A stretch of 64,000 bases of DNA from Tolumonas lignilytica (GTDB taxonomy: Bacteria > Pseudomonadota > Gammaproteobacteria > Enterobacterales > Aeromonadaceae). The stretch covers positions 248,001 to 312,000 of the forward strand of contig NZ_AZUK01000001.1 of the NCBI RefSeq assembly GCF_000527035.1, in the 5' to 3' direction. This document shows positions 1-10,334 of this stretch, piece by piece. Numbering within the stretch: position 1 is the first letter of the stretch; each line of letters starts with the position of its first letter. A program made the position numbers and the translations under genes. The notes below the pieces were generated by a model, which was given only the letters and a program-made list of their open reading frames with translations, was not told the origin of the DNA and searched no databases.

Positions 1-1734
1 CAGCGAAAACATGCCGCCATTATCTTTTTCCCGGTTAAAAATATAGCGCCGGTATTTCAGCAACTGCTGCATATAACGGTGCATATCATGATTTTGTTTG
101 GTGGTCGTCCAGTTCATCCAGGTGATATCATTATCCTGACCATAGGCATTGTTGTTTCCGCGCTGGGTTCGCAACAATTCATCGCCCATAGAAAGCATGG
201 GAGTTCCGATAGATAACAGATTACAAGTCAGGAAGTTCTTGGCCTGACGTATTCGTAATGCGTTGATCACCGGATCATCCGTTTCACCTTCTACACCATG
301 ATTCCAACTGTGGTTGTCGTTTGAACCATCCCGGTTATCTTCCCCATTTGCTTCATTATGTTTCTGGTTATATGACACCAGATCCCAAAGTGTGAAGCCG
401 TCATGACAGGTGACAAAATTAATGCTTTTCTCCGGATCGGCATAATGATAGTTATAAATATTCGGGCTACCGATAAAACGGTCGGCAAAGAGATTGATGG
501 TTCCCGGATCGCCTTTAATAAAACGACGGATATCATCACGAAATTGCCCGTTCCATTCTCTCCAACGCGATCCAGCCAGCGATCCAACCTGATAAAGCCC
601 CCCTGCATCCCAGGCTTCGGCAATCATTTTACAATTAGCCAGTACCGGATCAGTATCAATCGCCAGTAGCGTTGGCGGATTGACCAGAGGGTTGCCTTCT
701 TCATCGCGAGACAGAATAGACGCGAGATCAAAACGGAAACCGTCGACATGCATGACATCCCGCCAATAATGCAGACTATCGACGATCATGCGCCGGGTCA
801 CTGGATGTGATCCATTTACCGTATTGCCACATCCCGAATAATTCAGGTTGTGATGCGTCCGGGGATCCAAAATATAGTAGGCTTCGTGGTCAAATCCCCG
901 CCAGCTAAAGGTAGGTCCGTCGCCATCACCTTCTGAAGTATGGTTATAAACCACATCAAGAATGACCTCGATCCCTTCTCTGTGTAAGGCTTTAACCATA
1001 TCCCGGAATTCACGTATCGCACCAGTTCTGCTCTGATCACTGGCATATTGCCGATGCAGCGCAAAAAACGACATTGGTGAATAGCCCCAGTAGTTGCTAT
1101 TACCTGGCGCACACTCCTGTAGATCAAACTGAAACACAGGTAACAATTCGATCGTCGTGATCCCTAATGCTTTAAGGTATGGGATCTTATCGAGCAAGCC
1201 CGTGTAGGTACCGCGGAGTTCCGCACTCAGGCCCGCAGAGGGGTGTTTGGTAAAACCACCGACGTGCAACTCATAAATCACTGAACGGGATAGCGGATGA
1301 TTAGGCGGTTGATCATTTTCCCAATCGTAATGACGGGTATCTACCACCACACTTTTGGCGCAACAATGCAGATTTGAACCTTTTCGGGACGCGGCAAAAC
1401 GACGGTAATTGGAGGGGAAATCAATCAGTAAACCATATGGATCGATCAGTACCTTCTGGGGATCAAAACGAGTGCCCTCATAAGGTCGCCATGGTCCATT
1501 TACTCTGAAGCCATATAATTGACCATCCCCAATACCATCGATCCAGATATGCCAATAATACGCGGTGCGATTGACTTTAGGATTGAGCTGAATGACCATC
1601 GGCTCGACATCATCAGCCGATGAAAACAGCAAGAGTTCGACTGAACAGGCCAGACGAGCCCATAACGCGAAATTGACACCACTGCCTTCGATGGTTGCGC
1701 CAAGCTGTCGACAATGCCCATTGTTGATCTGCAT
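1..1734 (-). CDS. glgX: Glycogen debranching enzyme GlgX, 3' end outside window
   Basis: Hydrolyses alpha-1,6 branches of glycogen limit dextrins in the cytoplasm (GH13 isoamylase-like family). The reverse-strand frame stays open for 578 codons to the window edge, so the C-terminus is missing. An N-terminal CBM48-like part is followed by a GH13 barrel. The nucleophile motif GFRFDLAS puts Asp at residue 336 and AEAWDAGG puts the acid/base Glu at 373; D336 agrees with E. coli GlgX numbering. I chose the ATG at 1734 because GAGG lies 7 nt upstream; ATGs at 1740 and 1749 are in frame but poorly spaced. A terminator lies between it and the upstream gene, so it should have its own promoter or readthrough. 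TreX-type isoamylases are close relatives. Confidence 0.9.
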   Translation of the reverse strand, partial: MQINNGHCRQLGATIEGSGVNFALWARLACSVELLLFSSADDVEPMVIQLNPKVNRTAYYWHIWIDGIGDGQLYGFRVNGPWRPYEGTRFDPQKVLIDPYGLLIDFPSNYRRFAASRKGSNLHCCAKSVVVDTRHYDWENDQPPNHPLSRSVIYELHVGGFTKHPSAGLSAELRGTYTGLLDKIPYLKALGITTIELLPVFQFDLQECAPGNSNYWGYSPMSFFALHRQYASDQSRTGAIREFRDMVKALHREGIEVILDVVYNHTSEGDGDGPTFSWRGFDHEAYYILDPRTHHNLNYSGCGNTVNGSHPVTRRMIVDSLHYWRDVMHVDGFRFDLASILSRDEEGNPLVNPPTLLAIDTDPVLANCKMIAEAWDAGGLYQVGSLAGSRWREWNGQFRDDIRRFIKGDPGTINLFADRFIGSPNIYNYHYADPEKSINFVTCHDGFTLWDLVSYNQKHNEANGEDNRDGSNDNHSWNHGVEGETDDPVINALRIRQAKNFLTCNLLSIGTPMLSMGDELLRTQRGNNNAYGQDNDITWMNWTTTKQNHDMHRYMQQLLKYRRYIFNREKDNGGMFSL

Positions 1735-1794
1735 ACACATGCCTCGCATTTTTGTTGAATACTCATCACCAATGCTTGACTAAGTGTAGTCATA

Positions 1795-1818
1795 AAAAAG
1801 GACAGCTTAAAGCTGTCC
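1795..1818 (-). terminator. Rho-independent terminator of the gyrA-downstream gene
   Basis: Read on the minus strand, GGACAGCT-TTA-AGCTGTCC forms an 8-bp perfect stem and is followed directly by six T. It lies about 25 nt past the stop of the secreted protein at 1843-2511 and probably ends the gyrA transcript too. Confidence 0.85.
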
Positions 1819-1842
1819 TCTGATATGTCACCGGCCCAAGAA

Positions 1843-2511
1843 CTAATTAGCCAGTTGCTGACAATCCAGTTTGGCGTCATCCCAGTATAGGGTCGCGATA
1901 TGTTTACCTTCTACAACCGTCAGATTGTGAGAGTTATATTTCACACCACGGCTTAACGGCCCCATAAACGCATCCCGGTATTGACCATTGTATTTAACAA
2001 TCACCGCCGGTAATGTGGTGGCATAGAACGTCAGCCAGGCATCGCGTTTATCTGCCCCACACTGATAATGAATCGGCCCTTCTTTAGGCACCAACTCAAA
2101 CTGAGCCTGTAACTCGGATAGCCGTTCCATGTATGAAAGCTCAAGACACATTTTCAGGTCTTTATTTTTCATACAGTTATCATGTCTATCCAACCAGGCT
2201 TGCTGACCTTTCTGCAAGTCATACTGTGGATAATCTGCCTGCTTAGCTGGCAAATCTTTCATCAGCTGGCGGATTTCACCATCCAACTTGGTCAGGATTG
2301 GCCGTTCACAGAAGGCATCCAAGAGAGGATCTTTTACTTCGTTGCAATTCGGCTTTTTCTTAAATGTCTGCTCCGTAATTGCATATTTCGCCATCATCTC
2401 CGGCGTAACCGCAGAGGGTTTCGCCGGGATAGCGGAATCAGTTGCAGCCATAGCGACAGTTTGAATTCCACTAAACAGTGTCACTGCTAACCAGAATTTC
2501 CATGCGTTCAT
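1843..2511 (-). CDS. Exported LprI-like plus MliC-like protein (putative lysozyme inhibitor)
   Basis: A 222-residue exported protein. Residues 1-22 form a signal peptide ending in VAMA. Residues about 50-140 are Cys-rich and helical (motifs DAFCERP, QQAWLDRHDNC, KMCLELSY) and resemble the LprI / DUF1311 family. Residues about 145-222 carry the MliC-type pattern: YQCGADKR, a central LPAVIV strand, GVKYNSHN, and a final Cys in LDCQQ. Both families are known or proposed to block lysozymes in the periplasm, so a defence role against host or phage lysozyme is inferred. It starts 23 nt after gyrA, with AGAGG 9-10 nt before the ATG, and is followed by a terminator, suggesting co-transcription with gyrA. 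Confidence 0.75.
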   Translation of the reverse strand: MNAWKFWLAVTLFSGIQTVAMAATDSAIPAKPSAVTPEMMAKYAITEQTFKKKPNCNEVKDPLLDAFCERPILTKLDGEIRQLMKDLPAKQADYPQYDLQKGQQAWLDRHDNCMKNKDLKMCLELSYMERLSELQAQFELVPKEGPIHYQCGADKRDAWLTFYATTLPAVIVKYNGQYRDAFMGPLSRGVKYNSHNLTVVEGKHIATLYWDDAKLDCQQLAN

Positions 2512-2533
2512 GAACTACATCCTCTCCCTGAAC

Positions 2534-5116
2534 TTATTCAGTTGGCGACACATCAGACAAATCGACATCACCGTCAGACTCATCGCCTTCCGGTTCAGCC
2601 ACACGTTCTAAACTGACCAGTTTTTCGTCATCACCAGTACGGATCAAACGAACACCAGCAGTATTACGACCGATTAAGCCAACTTCTGCCACGCGGGTAC
2701 GAACCAGTGTGCCGGCATTGGTGATCAGCATGATTTCATCGGATTCATCAACCTGAATAGCACCAACCACTTTGCCATTACGTTCGGTGACCTGAATCGA
2801 AATCACACCCAGTGTTGCACGGCTCTTCACAGGATATTCATCCAATGCGGTACGTTTGCCGTAACCATTTTCTGTTGCCGTCAAAATCGCGCCACCATTT
2901 TGCGGAACGATCAGTGATACCACTTTATCGGTCTCACCCAGTTTCATGCCTCGAACCCCTGTTGCGGTTCGACCCATCGCACGAACATCATCCTCATTGA
3001 AACGGACCACTTTACCTGCATCAGAGAACAGCATGATTTCATTATTACCATCGGTAATGGCAACACCAATCAGTGCATCCCCTTCATTCAGGTTAATCGC
3101 CCGGATCCCGGATGACAGTGGGCGAGAATAAGCAGACAACTCGGTTTTCTTCACGGTACCGTCTGCGGTAGCAAAGAAGACATATTTGTCATCATCGTAA
3201 GATTTAACCGGCAATATCGCAGTGATACGCTCGTTTTCATCCAACGGCAGCAGGTTGATGATCGGGCGACCTCGGGCCGTACGGCTAGCTTCCGGTAACT
3301 GATACACTTTCAGCCAGTAAACTTTACCCAAGGTGGAGAAGCAGAGGATCGTATCGTGCGTATTGGCAACCAGCAATTGCTCAACGAAATCTTCATCTTT
3401 TACTTTCGCCGCCGCTTTACCGCGACCACCACGTCGTTGCGCTTCATAATCCGACAATGGTTGATATTTCACATAGCCTTCGTGAGACAGCGTGACAACC
3501 ACATCTTCTGGTGTGATCAAATCTTCCATATTGATTTCGACGCTAGCAGCCTGAATTTCAGTCCGACGCGCATCACCAAATTGAGACTTCACATATTCCA
3601 GCTCTTCGCGGATCACTTCCATCAAACGCTCAGTGCTTGCCAGAATGTACAGTAATTCGGCAATTTCATTCAGCAGTTCACGGTATTCTTCCAGAATTTT
3701 CTCATGTTCCAGACCCGTCAGTTTATGCAGACGCAGATCCAGAATGGCCTGAGCCTGTTGTTCAGTCAGGAAGTAGTGTCCGTCACGGATACCAAATTCA
3801 GGTTCCAGCCATTCAGGACGCGCCGCATCGTCACCGGCACGTTCCAGCATTTCTGCTACTGCGCCCAACGCCCAACCGCGAGAGACTAACCCCTGTTTCG
3901 CATCAGCAGGGCTTGCTGAGTTTTTGATCAGCTCAATGACCGGATCAATATTGGCCAGCGCAATCGCCAGACCTTCCAGAATATGCGCCCGATCACGCGC
4001 TTTACGCAGTTCAAATACGGTACGACGCGTCACCACTTCACGGCGATGGTCGATGAACGCTTCCAGCATCTCTTTCAGTGTCAACGTTTTCGGCTGGCCG
4101 TTCACCAGCGCCACCATGTTGATACCGAACACATTCTGCATTTGCGTGTGGGTATAGAGATTGTTCAGAATGACCTCTGAGACTTCACCACGACGCAATT
4201 CAATCACAACACGCATACCGTCTTTATCAGACTCATCTCGCAGTGCTGTGATCCCTTCAATTTTCTTGTCTTTGACCAGCTCGGCAATTTTTTCGACCAG
4301 ACGAGCTTTGTTGACCGTGTAAGGCAACTCGGTAACGATGATCGATTCTTTACCGTTTTTCTCGTCAGTCTCAATCTCTGTACGTGCACGCACATAGATC
4401 TTACCGCGACCGGTACGATAGGCATCAATGATACCGGAGCGACCGTTGATGATACCGCCAGTCGGGAAATCTGGCCCCGGAATCAGCGGTAACAGCTCAT
4501 CGACCGTCAGCGATGGGTTTTCCATCAACGCTAAACAGCCGTCAACAACCTCGGTCAGATTATGTGGAGGAATATTAGTCGCCATACCTACCGCGATACC
4601 TGAAGAGCCATTGATCAGCAGGTTAGGGACTTTTGTTGGCAATACCGCAGGGATCTGTTCAGTGCCGTCATAGTTAGGCACCCAATCCACGGTTTCTTTT
4701 TCCAGATCCGCCAACAGTTCGTGTGAAATCCGGTCCATACGAATTTCGGTATAACGCATGGCCGCTGCCGAGTCACCATCGACAGAACCGAAGTTCCCCT
4801 GACCATCGACCAGTGTATAACGCATGGAAAAATCCTGCGCCATACGAACAATCGTGTCATAAACCGCCGAGTCACCATGCGGATGATATTTACCGATAAC
4901 GTCACCGACGACACGGGCTGATTTCTTATAAGGTTTATTCCAATCGTTACTCAGCTCATGCATTGCGAACAAGACACGACGGTGAACAGGTTTTAACCCG
5001 TCACGCACATCGGGCAATGCACGCCCCACGATAACACTCATCGCGTAATCGAGATAAGAGTTACGCAACTCGTCTTCGATATTTATCGGGATGATCTCTT
5101 TGGCCAGATCGCTCAT
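2534..5116 (-). CDS. gyrA: DNA gyrase subunit A
   Basis: The DNA cleavage and religation subunit of gyrase; with GyrB it introduces negative supercoils. The 860 residues are close to the 875 of E. coli. The catalytic Tyr122 sits in [10 protein letters not shown]. The quinolone-resistance region reads [10 protein letters not shown], so Ser83 and Asp87 are the susceptible wild-type residues with E. coli numbering. The C-terminal pinwheel contains the GyrA box QRRGGRGK, and the protein ends in an acidic tail. It is divergent from ubiG across a 162-bp spacer holding a clear promoter. The LprI-MliC-like gene follows on the same strand. Confidence 0.98.
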   Translation of the reverse strand: MSDLAKEIIPINIEDELRNSYLDYAMSVIVGRALPDVRDGLKPVHRRVLFAMHELSNDWNKPYKKSARVVGDVIGKYHPHGDSAVYDTIVRMAQDFSMRYTLVDGQGNFGSVDGDSAAAMRYTEIRMDRISHELLADLEKETVDWVPNYDGTEQIPAVLPTKVPNLLINGSSGIAVGMATNIPPHNLTEVVDGCLALMENPSLTVDELLPLIPGPDFPTGGIINGRSGIIDAYRTGRGKIYVRARTEIETDEKNGKESIIVTELPYTVNKARLVEKIAELVKDKKIEGITALRDESDKDGMRVVIELRRGEVSEVILNNLYTHTQMQNVFGINMVALVNGQPKTLTLKEMLEAFIDHRREVVTRRTVFELRKARDRAHILEGLAIALANIDPVIELIKNSASPADAKQGLVSRGWALGAVAEMLERAGDDAARPEWLEPEFGIRDGHYFLTEQQAQAILDLRLHKLTGLEHEKILEEYRELLNEIAELLYILASTERLMEVIREELEYVKSQFGDARRTEIQAASVEINMEDLITPEDVVVTLSHEGYVKYQPLSDYEAQRRGGRGKAAAKVKDEDFVEQLLVANTHDTILCFSTLGKVYWLKVYQLPEASRTARGRPIINLLPLDENERITAILPVKSYDDDKYVFFATADGTVKKTELSAYSRPLSSGIRAINLNEGDALIGVAITDGNNEIMLFSDAGKVVRFNEDDVRAMGRTATGVRGMKLGETDKVVSLIVPQNGGAILTATENGYGKRTALDEYPVKSRATLGVISIQVTERNGKVVGAIQVDESDEIMLITNAGTLVRTRVAEVGLIGRNTAGVRLIRTGDDEKLVSLERVAEPEGDESDGDVDLSDVSPTE

Positions 5117-5163
5117 ATAATTATGTATTCCTACTTCAAGCTACTTGAAAGCAATGGTCGCGA

Positions 5164-5192
5164 ATTCTATCACAAATGATGGATTTCCCCAA
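5164..5192 (-). promoter_or_regulatory. Probable sigma-70 promoter of gyrA
   Basis: On the minus strand TTGGGG (-35, plus positions 5187-5192) and TAGAAT (-10, 5164-5169) are separated by exactly 17 bp and point at gyrA about 48 bp away. The -10 matches 5 of 6 consensus bases; the -35 is weak, as in many gyrA promoters. Confidence 0.6.
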
Positions 5193-5230
5193 TCGCGAAC
5201 AGATCACCTGTTTTAAGCTAACTCCTTGGA

Positions 5231-5236
5231 TATAAT
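5231..5236 (+). promoter_or_regulatory. Candidate -10 element of ubiG
   Basis: A perfect TATAAT lies 43 bp before the ubiG start and is followed by a GC-rich stretch (GCGCGG). No good -35 hexamer is visible at 16-18 bp, so activity is uncertain. Confidence 0.4.
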
Positions 5237-5278
5237 GCGCGGATTCCAACAGCAAACTGTCATGAAGGGCAGCTCACG

Positions 5279-5977
5279 ATGAACGTTGATACACAGGAAA
5301 TTGCCAAATTTGAAGCTATCGCCAGTAACTGGTGGGATCCGCATGGTGAATTCAAGCCCTTACATCTGATGAATCCGCTGCGTTTACAGTGGATTGCCGA
5401 TCATTGTGACGGTCTGTTTGGCAAACAAATTCTAGATGTAGGCTGTGGTGGCGGCATTCTGAGTGAGAGCATGGCAAAACAAGGCGCCCACGTTCTTGGC
5501 GTGGATATGGGAAATGAACCCTTGCAGGTAGCGCGTTTACACGCGTTAGAACAGGGTGTGAAAATCGACTATCAGCGCATTACCATTGAAGAATTAGCCG
5601 AACAACGCCCCGCCTCGTTTGATGTGGTGACCTGTATGGAGATGCTGGAGCATGTGCCTGACCCGGCATCTATCGTACGTGCCTGCGCCAAATTAGCCAA
5701 ACCGGGTGGAAAATTATTTTTTTCCACGATCAATCGCACCAGACAGTCATGGTTGTTGATGATTCTGGCGGCCGAGCAAATCCTGAAAATCGTTCCGAAG
5801 GGAACGCATGATCATAAAAAATTTATTCGTCCGGCAGAATTGATCCGTTGCTGTGACAGCGCTAACCTCTTCACCCGAAAGGTCGCGGGGGTTCGCTATA
5901 ATCCACTGACCGAGCATTTTAAGTTATCGGGTGACGTTTCCGTGAATTATCAGATTTTCTGTGAAAAACCATTATGA
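5279..5977 (+). CDS. ubiG: Ubiquinone biosynthesis O-methyltransferase UbiG
   Basis: A SAM-dependent methyltransferase that performs both O-methylation steps of ubiquinone synthesis. The 232 residues match the family length. SAM motif I is [13 protein letters not shown] (about residues 57-69), and the N-terminal block [19 protein letters not shown] is typical of UbiG. The stop overlaps the start of the next gene (ATGA), so the two are translationally coupled. The gyrA/ubiG divergent arrangement is common in gammaproteobacteria. Confidence 0.96.
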   Translation: MNVDTQEIAKFEAIASNWWDPHGEFKPLHLMNPLRLQWIADHCDGLFGKQILDVGCGGGILSESMAKQGAHVLGVDMGNEPLQVARLHALEQGVKIDYQRITIEELAEQRPASFDVVTCMEMLEHVPDPASIVRACAKLAKPGGKLFFSTINRTRQSWLLMILAAEQILKIVPKGTHDHKKFIRPAELIRCCDSANLFTRKVAGVRYNPLTEHFKLSGDVSVNYQIFCEKPL

Positions 5978-6642
5978 TGTGTTCCCGTTTCTCTGCTGTG
6001 TTGTTTGATCTGGATGGTACGCTGCTGGATACTGCGCCGGATCTCGGTGCAGCCGCCAATCATGTTCTGACGCAGATTGGCAAAGCGCCTCTGTCGGATC
6101 AGGTTATCCGACAAACCGCATCCGATGGCGCTTTAGCATTAATTAAAGCCGGACTTTCTGAAGCAGAGCAGACTGAGCATGACCTGACGGTTTTGCGACA
6201 GCAGTTATTAGATCATTACGCCCAACATTTATATGTGGGAACACGCCCTTATGACGGCATGGTCGAACTGATTGGCTGGTTGAATACCCGCGCGATTCCA
6301 TGGGGGGTGGTTACAAATAAACCGGCCTTTCTGACAGAACCATTGCTGGCTCAGGTCATTGAATTGCCACAATGTGCTGTTACAGTCAGTGCCGATACTC
6401 TCCCGGTGCGTAAACCAAATCCGGAACCATTATGGTATGCCTGTCATCAGATTGGTGTATCATCGGCCAATTGCCTGTATGTGGGCGATCATATTCGCGA
6501 CATTGAAGCTGGCCGAAATGCCGGAATGACGACTGCAGTTGCTAGCTGGGGTTATCTCGCGCAAGACGAAAATGTATCTTGTTGGAATGCCGATATTGTA
6601 TTAGCAGACCCACATCATCTGCTGGCCTGGCTGGCAAGCTAA
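5974..6642 (+). CDS. HAD-family phosphatase, Gph or MupP type
   Basis: A 222-residue HAD hydrolase. Motif I is [16 protein letters not shown] with both aspartates, motif II is VVTNKP, and motif III/IV is [17 protein letters not shown]. It fits the phosphoglycolate phosphatase family (Gph). In Pseudomonas the orthologue directly downstream of ubiG is MupP, the N-acetylmuramate 6-phosphate phosphatase of the cell-wall recycling pathway; the same overlap with ubiG here makes MupP a serious alternative. Sequence alone does not separate the two. The start overlaps the ubiG stop by 4 nt. Confidence 0.85.
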   Translation: MMCSRFSAVLFDLDGTLLDTAPDLGAAANHVLTQIGKAPLSDQVIRQTASDGALALIKAGLSEAEQTEHDLTVLRQQLLDHYAQHLYVGTRPYDGMVELIGWLNTRAIPWGVVTNKPAFLTEPLLAQVIELPQCAVTVSADTLPVRKPNPEPLWYACHQIGVSSANCLYVGDHIRDIEAGRNAGMTTAVASWGYLAQDENVSCWNADIVLADPHHLLAWLAS

Positions 6643-6663
6643 CCTGCTATTTTTCATCTGATA

Positions 6664-6690
6664 AGCAGCGTTGAACCGCGCTGTTTATTT
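6664..6690 (+). terminator. Weak terminator-like hairpin after the ubiG operon
   Basis: AGCAGCG and CGCTGTT pair over 7 bp (one G-U) around an 8-nt loop and are followed by TTATTTTG. It stands 22 nt after the phosphatase stop. The T tract is interrupted, so termination may be partial. Confidence 0.45.
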
Positions 6691-6754
6691 TGTAACGTCC
6701 TGTGATTTACTGCTAATTTTTTCATCAACCAGTTTTTGTCAAGCTATCACTTTC

Positions 6755-6802
6755 ATTCTTTATGTTGTATTTTATATACATCATAGACACTACATATTGT
6801 GT
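6755..6802 (+). promoter_or_regulatory. Tandem NrdR-box-like sites upstream of nrdA
   Basis: The downstream site ACACTACATATTGTGT (6787-6802) is a near-perfect NrdR box. An upstream match ATTCTTTATGTTGTAT (6755-6770) agrees with the consensus at 11 of 16 positions by eye. They start 32 bp apart, close to three helical turns, which is the usual spacing for cooperative NrdR binding. Repression of nrdAB-yfaE by NrdR is therefore likely. Confidence 0.7.
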
Positions 6803-6829
6803 TTTTCATAAACAACTACGGGAGTCACC

Positions 6830-9106
6830 ATGACAGCTAGCCTGATGGTCACGAAACGGGATAATCATACCGAAGCACTGGATCTGGATAAAATTCACCG
6901 CGTTGTCACTTGGGCCGCAGAAGGTCTACAAGACGTGTCGGTTTCACAAGTTGAACTGAGCGCGCACATCCAATTCTACGACGGTATTCGCACGTCTGAT
7001 ATCCATGAAACGTTGATTAAATCAGCGGCGGATCTGATTTCCGAGCAGGCTCCCGACTATCAGTACCTGGCTGCACGCCTCGCGATGTTCCATCTGCGTA
7101 AAAAAGCCTATGGTGGTTTTACTCCTCCGTCACTGTTTGACCAAGTTAAAACACAGGTGGAAGCTGGTCGTTACGACCAGCAGTTACTGACCGATTACAG
7201 CCAAGAAGAGTTCGATCTGCTGGATAGCTATCTGGTGCACGATCGCGACATGCATTTTGCTTACGCCGCAGTTAAACAACTGGAAGGTAAATACCTGCTG
7301 CAAAACCGTGTGACCGGCGAAATCTACGAAAGCCCGCAGTTCCTGTATATGCTGGTGGCGGCATGTCTGTTTGCTAAGTACCCAAGAACTACGCGTCTGG
7401 ATTACATCAAACGTTTTTACGACGCGGTTTCTACCTTCAAAATTTCGCTGCCGACACCAATTATGTCAGGCGTGCGTACCCCTACCCGTCAATTCAGCTC
7501 TTGTGTGTTGATTGAATGTGGCGATAGCTTAGATTCCATTAATGCAACTGCCTCTTCTATCGTGCGTTATGTTTCTCAGCGTGCTGGTATTGGTATCAAC
7601 GCCGGCCGCATTCGTGCGCTGGGGAGTGAAATTCGTGGTGGTGAAGCGTTCCACACCGGTTGTATTCCATTCTATAAATACTTCCAGACTGCAGTGAAAT
7701 GTTGCTCTCAGGGCGGCGTGCGTGGTGGTGCAGCCACTGTGTTCTACCCACTGTGGCATCTGGAAGTCGAATCACTGCTGGTATTGAAAAATAACCGTGG
7801 TGTGGAAGAAAACCGCGTTCGTCACATGGACTACGGTGTGCAGATCAACCGTCTGATGTATCAGCGTCTGATCCAAGGCGGTAACATCACGCTGTTCTCG
7901 CCATCCGATGCACCAGGTTTATACGATGCTTTCTTTGCGGATCAGACTGAATTTGAACGTCTGTATCTGCAATATGAACAAGACCCAGCGATCCGTAAAC
8001 GTCAGATCAAAGCTGTTGAACTGTTTTCATTGCTGATGCAGGAACGTGCCGGTACAGGTCGTATCTACATTCAAAACGTCGATCATTGCAACACACACAG
8101 TCCGTTTGACCCAGCGGTTGCGCCGATCCGCCAAAGCAATTTGTGTTTGGAAATCGCGCTGCCAACTAAAGCACTGGATCATTATCTGGATGAAAAAGGC
8201 GAAATCGCCTTGTGTACGCTGTCAGCATTTAACTTAGGTGCTATCGAATCACTGGATGAATTGGAACCACTGGCTGAACTGGCAGTGCGTGCACTAGACG
8301 CGTTGCTGGATTATCAGGATTACCCAATTCCAGCAGCTAATAATGGTGCAATGTGGCGTCGTCCGTTAGGTATCGGTGTTATCAACTACGCCTACTATCT
8401 GGCGAAAAACGGTGTGCGTTACTCCGATGGTTCAGCGCTGGGTCTGACGCATCGTACTTTCGAAGCAATCCAATATTACCTGCTGAAAGCCTCGGTAAAA
8501 CTGGCCAAAGAATCTGGCGCTTGCCCGCGTTTCAATGAAACCATGTATGCACAGGGTATTCTGCCGATCGATACTTACAAACGAGATCTGGATGACCTGT
8601 GCCAAGAGCCATTACATCTGGATTGGGAAACACTGCGCAGCGAAATCAAACAGCACGGTCTGCGTAACTCCACACTGACAGCACTGATGCCATCTGAAAC
8701 CTCAAGCCAGATCGCTAATGCCACCAACGGCATTGAACCGCCACGTGGCTTGATCAGCGTGAAAGCATCAAAAGACGGCATTTTGCGTCAGGTTGTGCCT
8801 GATTACACGGAACTGAAAGATAACTACGAGTTATTGTGGAACCAACCAAACAATGATGGCTACTTGCAATTAGTCGGTGTCATGCAAAAATTCGTCGATC
8901 AGGCGATTTCTGCCAACACCAGCTATGACCCAAGCCGGTTTGATGGCCATAAAGTGCCGATGAAGCAATTGCTGAAAGATTTGTTAACTGCCTACAAATA
9001 TGGTCTGAAAACACTGTATTACCATAACACACGAGACGGTGCTGACGATGCGCAGTTACAAGCTGCGCAAGCTGACGATTGTGCCGGCGGGGCATGTAAG
9101 ATTTAA
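6830..9106 (+). CDS. nrdA: Class Ia ribonucleotide reductase, alpha subunit NrdA
   Basis: The catalytic subunit reducing ribonucleoside diphosphates to deoxy forms. 758 residues. An N-terminal ATP-cone (residues about 5-95) gives dATP/ATP activity control. The active-site cysteines are in SSCVLIECGDS and LCTLSAFNLG; the NLCLEI motif carries the Asn, Cys and Glu of the radical site. The C-terminal tail DDCAGGACKI has the Cys pair that exchanges with thioredoxin or glutaredoxin. A good SD (GGGAG, 6 nt spacing) precedes the ATG. It leads the nrdA-nrdB-yfaE operon and is preceded by NrdR-like boxes. Confidence 0.98.
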   Translation: MTASLMVTKRDNHTEALDLDKIHRVVTWAAEGLQDVSVSQVELSAHIQFYDGIRTSDIHETLIKSAADLISEQAPDYQYLAARLAMFHLRKKAYGGFTPPSLFDQVKTQVEAGRYDQQLLTDYSQEEFDLLDSYLVHDRDMHFAYAAVKQLEGKYLLQNRVTGEIYESPQFLYMLVAACLFAKYPRTTRLDYIKRFYDAVSTFKISLPTPIMSGVRTPTRQFSSCVLIECGDSLDSINATASSIVRYVSQRAGIGINAGRIRALGSEIRGGEAFHTGCIPFYKYFQTAVKCCSQGGVRGGAATVFYPLWHLEVESLLVLKNNRGVEENRVRHMDYGVQINRLMYQRLIQGGNITLFSPSDAPGLYDAFFADQTEFERLYLQYEQDPAIRKRQIKAVELFSLLMQERAGTGRIYIQNVDHCNTHSPFDPAVAPIRQSNLCLEIALPTKALDHYLDEKGEIALCTLSAFNLGAIESLDELEPLAELAVRALDALLDYQDYPIPAANNGAMWRRPLGIGVINYAYYLAKNGVRYSDGSALGLTHRTFEAIQYYLLKASVKLAKESGACPRFNETMYAQGILPIDTYKRDLDDLCQEPLHLDWETLRSEIKQHGLRNSTLTALMPSETSSQIANATNGIEPPRGLISVKASKDGILRQVVPDYTELKDNYELLWNQPNNDGYLQLVGVMQKFVDQAISANTSYDPSRFDGHKVPMKQLLKDLLTAYKYGLKTLYYHNTRDGADDAQLQAAQADDCAGGACKI

Positions 9107-9114
9107 GCATATAT

Positions 9115-9133
9115 GGCCTCTCACTGAGAGGCC
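9115..9133 (+). promoter_or_regulatory. Hairpin in the nrdA-nrdB spacer
   Basis: GGCCTCTC-ACT-GAGAGGCC is a perfect 8-bp stem with a 3-nt loop, 8 nt after the nrdA stop. It is followed by TTAATACTTATAA rather than a T run, so it looks like an mRNA-stability or partial-termination element. Confidence 0.6.
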
Positions 9134-9160
9134 TTAATACTTATAAGCAGGAATAGAATA

Positions 9161-10294
9161 ATGGCGTACAGCACTTTCTCAAAACAACCGAACGATGCCC
9201 GCAAAGAGCCGATGTTTTTTGGCCAGACCGTTAACGTGGCACGTTATGACCAACAAAAATACGAAGTTTTCGAGCGCCTGATCGAAAAACAACTCTCATT
9301 TTTCTGGCGCCCGGAAGAAGTAGATGTTTCGCAAGATCGCATCGACTATCAGGCACTGCCACCGCATGAGCAGCATATTTTTATTTCCAACCTGAAATAT
9401 CAGACTCTGCTGGATTCTATTCAGGGTCGTAGCCCCAATGTGGCATTGTTACCATTAGTTTCCCTGCCAGAGCTGGAAACCTGGATCGAAACATGGGCAT
9501 TTTCTGAAACCATTCATTCTCGTTCCTACACCCACATCATCCGTAATATCGTGAATGATCCGGCAGTAGTTTTCGATGATATCGTGGTCAACGAACAAAT
9601 CATCAAACGTGCGGAAGATATCGCCGGTTATTACGATGAACTGATTGAGCTGACTCAATACTGGCAGCTGCTGGGTGAAGGCACGCATCTGGTCAATGGC
9701 AAAACCGTGGTGGTTTCACGCCGCGAGCTGAAAAAGAAACTGTATCTGTGTCTGATGAGCGTAAATGCGCTGGAAGCGATCCGTTTCTATGTCAGTTTTG
9801 CTTGTTCTTTTGCCTTTGCCGAGCGTGAGCTTATGGAAGGTAATGCCAAGATCATCAAAATGATAGCCCGCGATGAAGCACTGCATTTAACCGGTACACA
9901 GCACATGCTGAACATTCTGCGTGAAGGCAGTGATGATCCGGAAATGGCTGAAATTGCCCGTGAATTGCACCACGAGTGTTTTGAATTATTCAAAACAGCA
10001 GCGGAACAAGAAAAAGAGTGGGCAGCGTATCTGTTTAAAGATGGCTCTATGCTCGGTTTGAACAAAGATATTCTGTGCCAGTACGTCGAGTTTATTACTA
10101 ACGTGCGGATGCAAGCGGTTGGTTTGCCGTTGGCCTTTGATGCTGATCGTCAGAATCCACTGCCGTGGATCAACACTTGGCTGAATTCTGATAACGTGCA
10201 AGTTGCACCGCAGGAAGTCGAAATCAGCTCTTATCTGGTAGGTCAGATCGATGCTGAAGTAAACCCGGATGATCTTGGTGATTTCCTGCTGTAA
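9161..10294 (+). CDS. nrdB: Class Ia ribonucleotide reductase, beta subunit NrdB
   Basis: Carries the diiron centre and tyrosyl radical that start catalysis in NrdA. The 377 residues match E. coli NrdB (376). The radical Tyr lies in [14 protein letters not shown], and iron ligands are visible in [17 protein letters not shown] and [15 protein letters not shown]. The C-terminal region (DLGDFLL) is the NrdA docking tail. AGGA lies 10 nt before the ATG. A hairpin separates it from nrdA and yfaE follows. Confidence 0.98.
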   Translation: MAYSTFSKQPNDARKEPMFFGQTVNVARYDQQKYEVFERLIEKQLSFFWRPEEVDVSQDRIDYQALPPHEQHIFISNLKYQTLLDSIQGRSPNVALLPLVSLPELETWIETWAFSETIHSRSYTHIIRNIVNDPAVVFDDIVVNEQIIKRAEDIAGYYDELIELTQYWQLLGEGTHLVNGKTVVVSRRELKKKLYLCLMSVNALEAIRFYVSFACSFAFAERELMEGNAKIIKMIARDEALHLTGTQHMLNILREGSDDPEMAEIARELHHECFELFKTAAEQEKEWAAYLFKDGSMLGLNKDILCQYVEFITNVRMQAVGLPLAFDADRQNPLPWINTWLNSDNVQVAPQEVEISSYLVGQIDAEVNPDDLGDFLL

Positions 10295-10334
10295 TCTTGC
10301 GTGAATATCACGCGATAGGAAAAAATCTGACACA

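Noticed and set aside
4796-4880. Quinolone-resistance change in gyrA
   Set aside because: Ser83 and Asp87 are both wild type.
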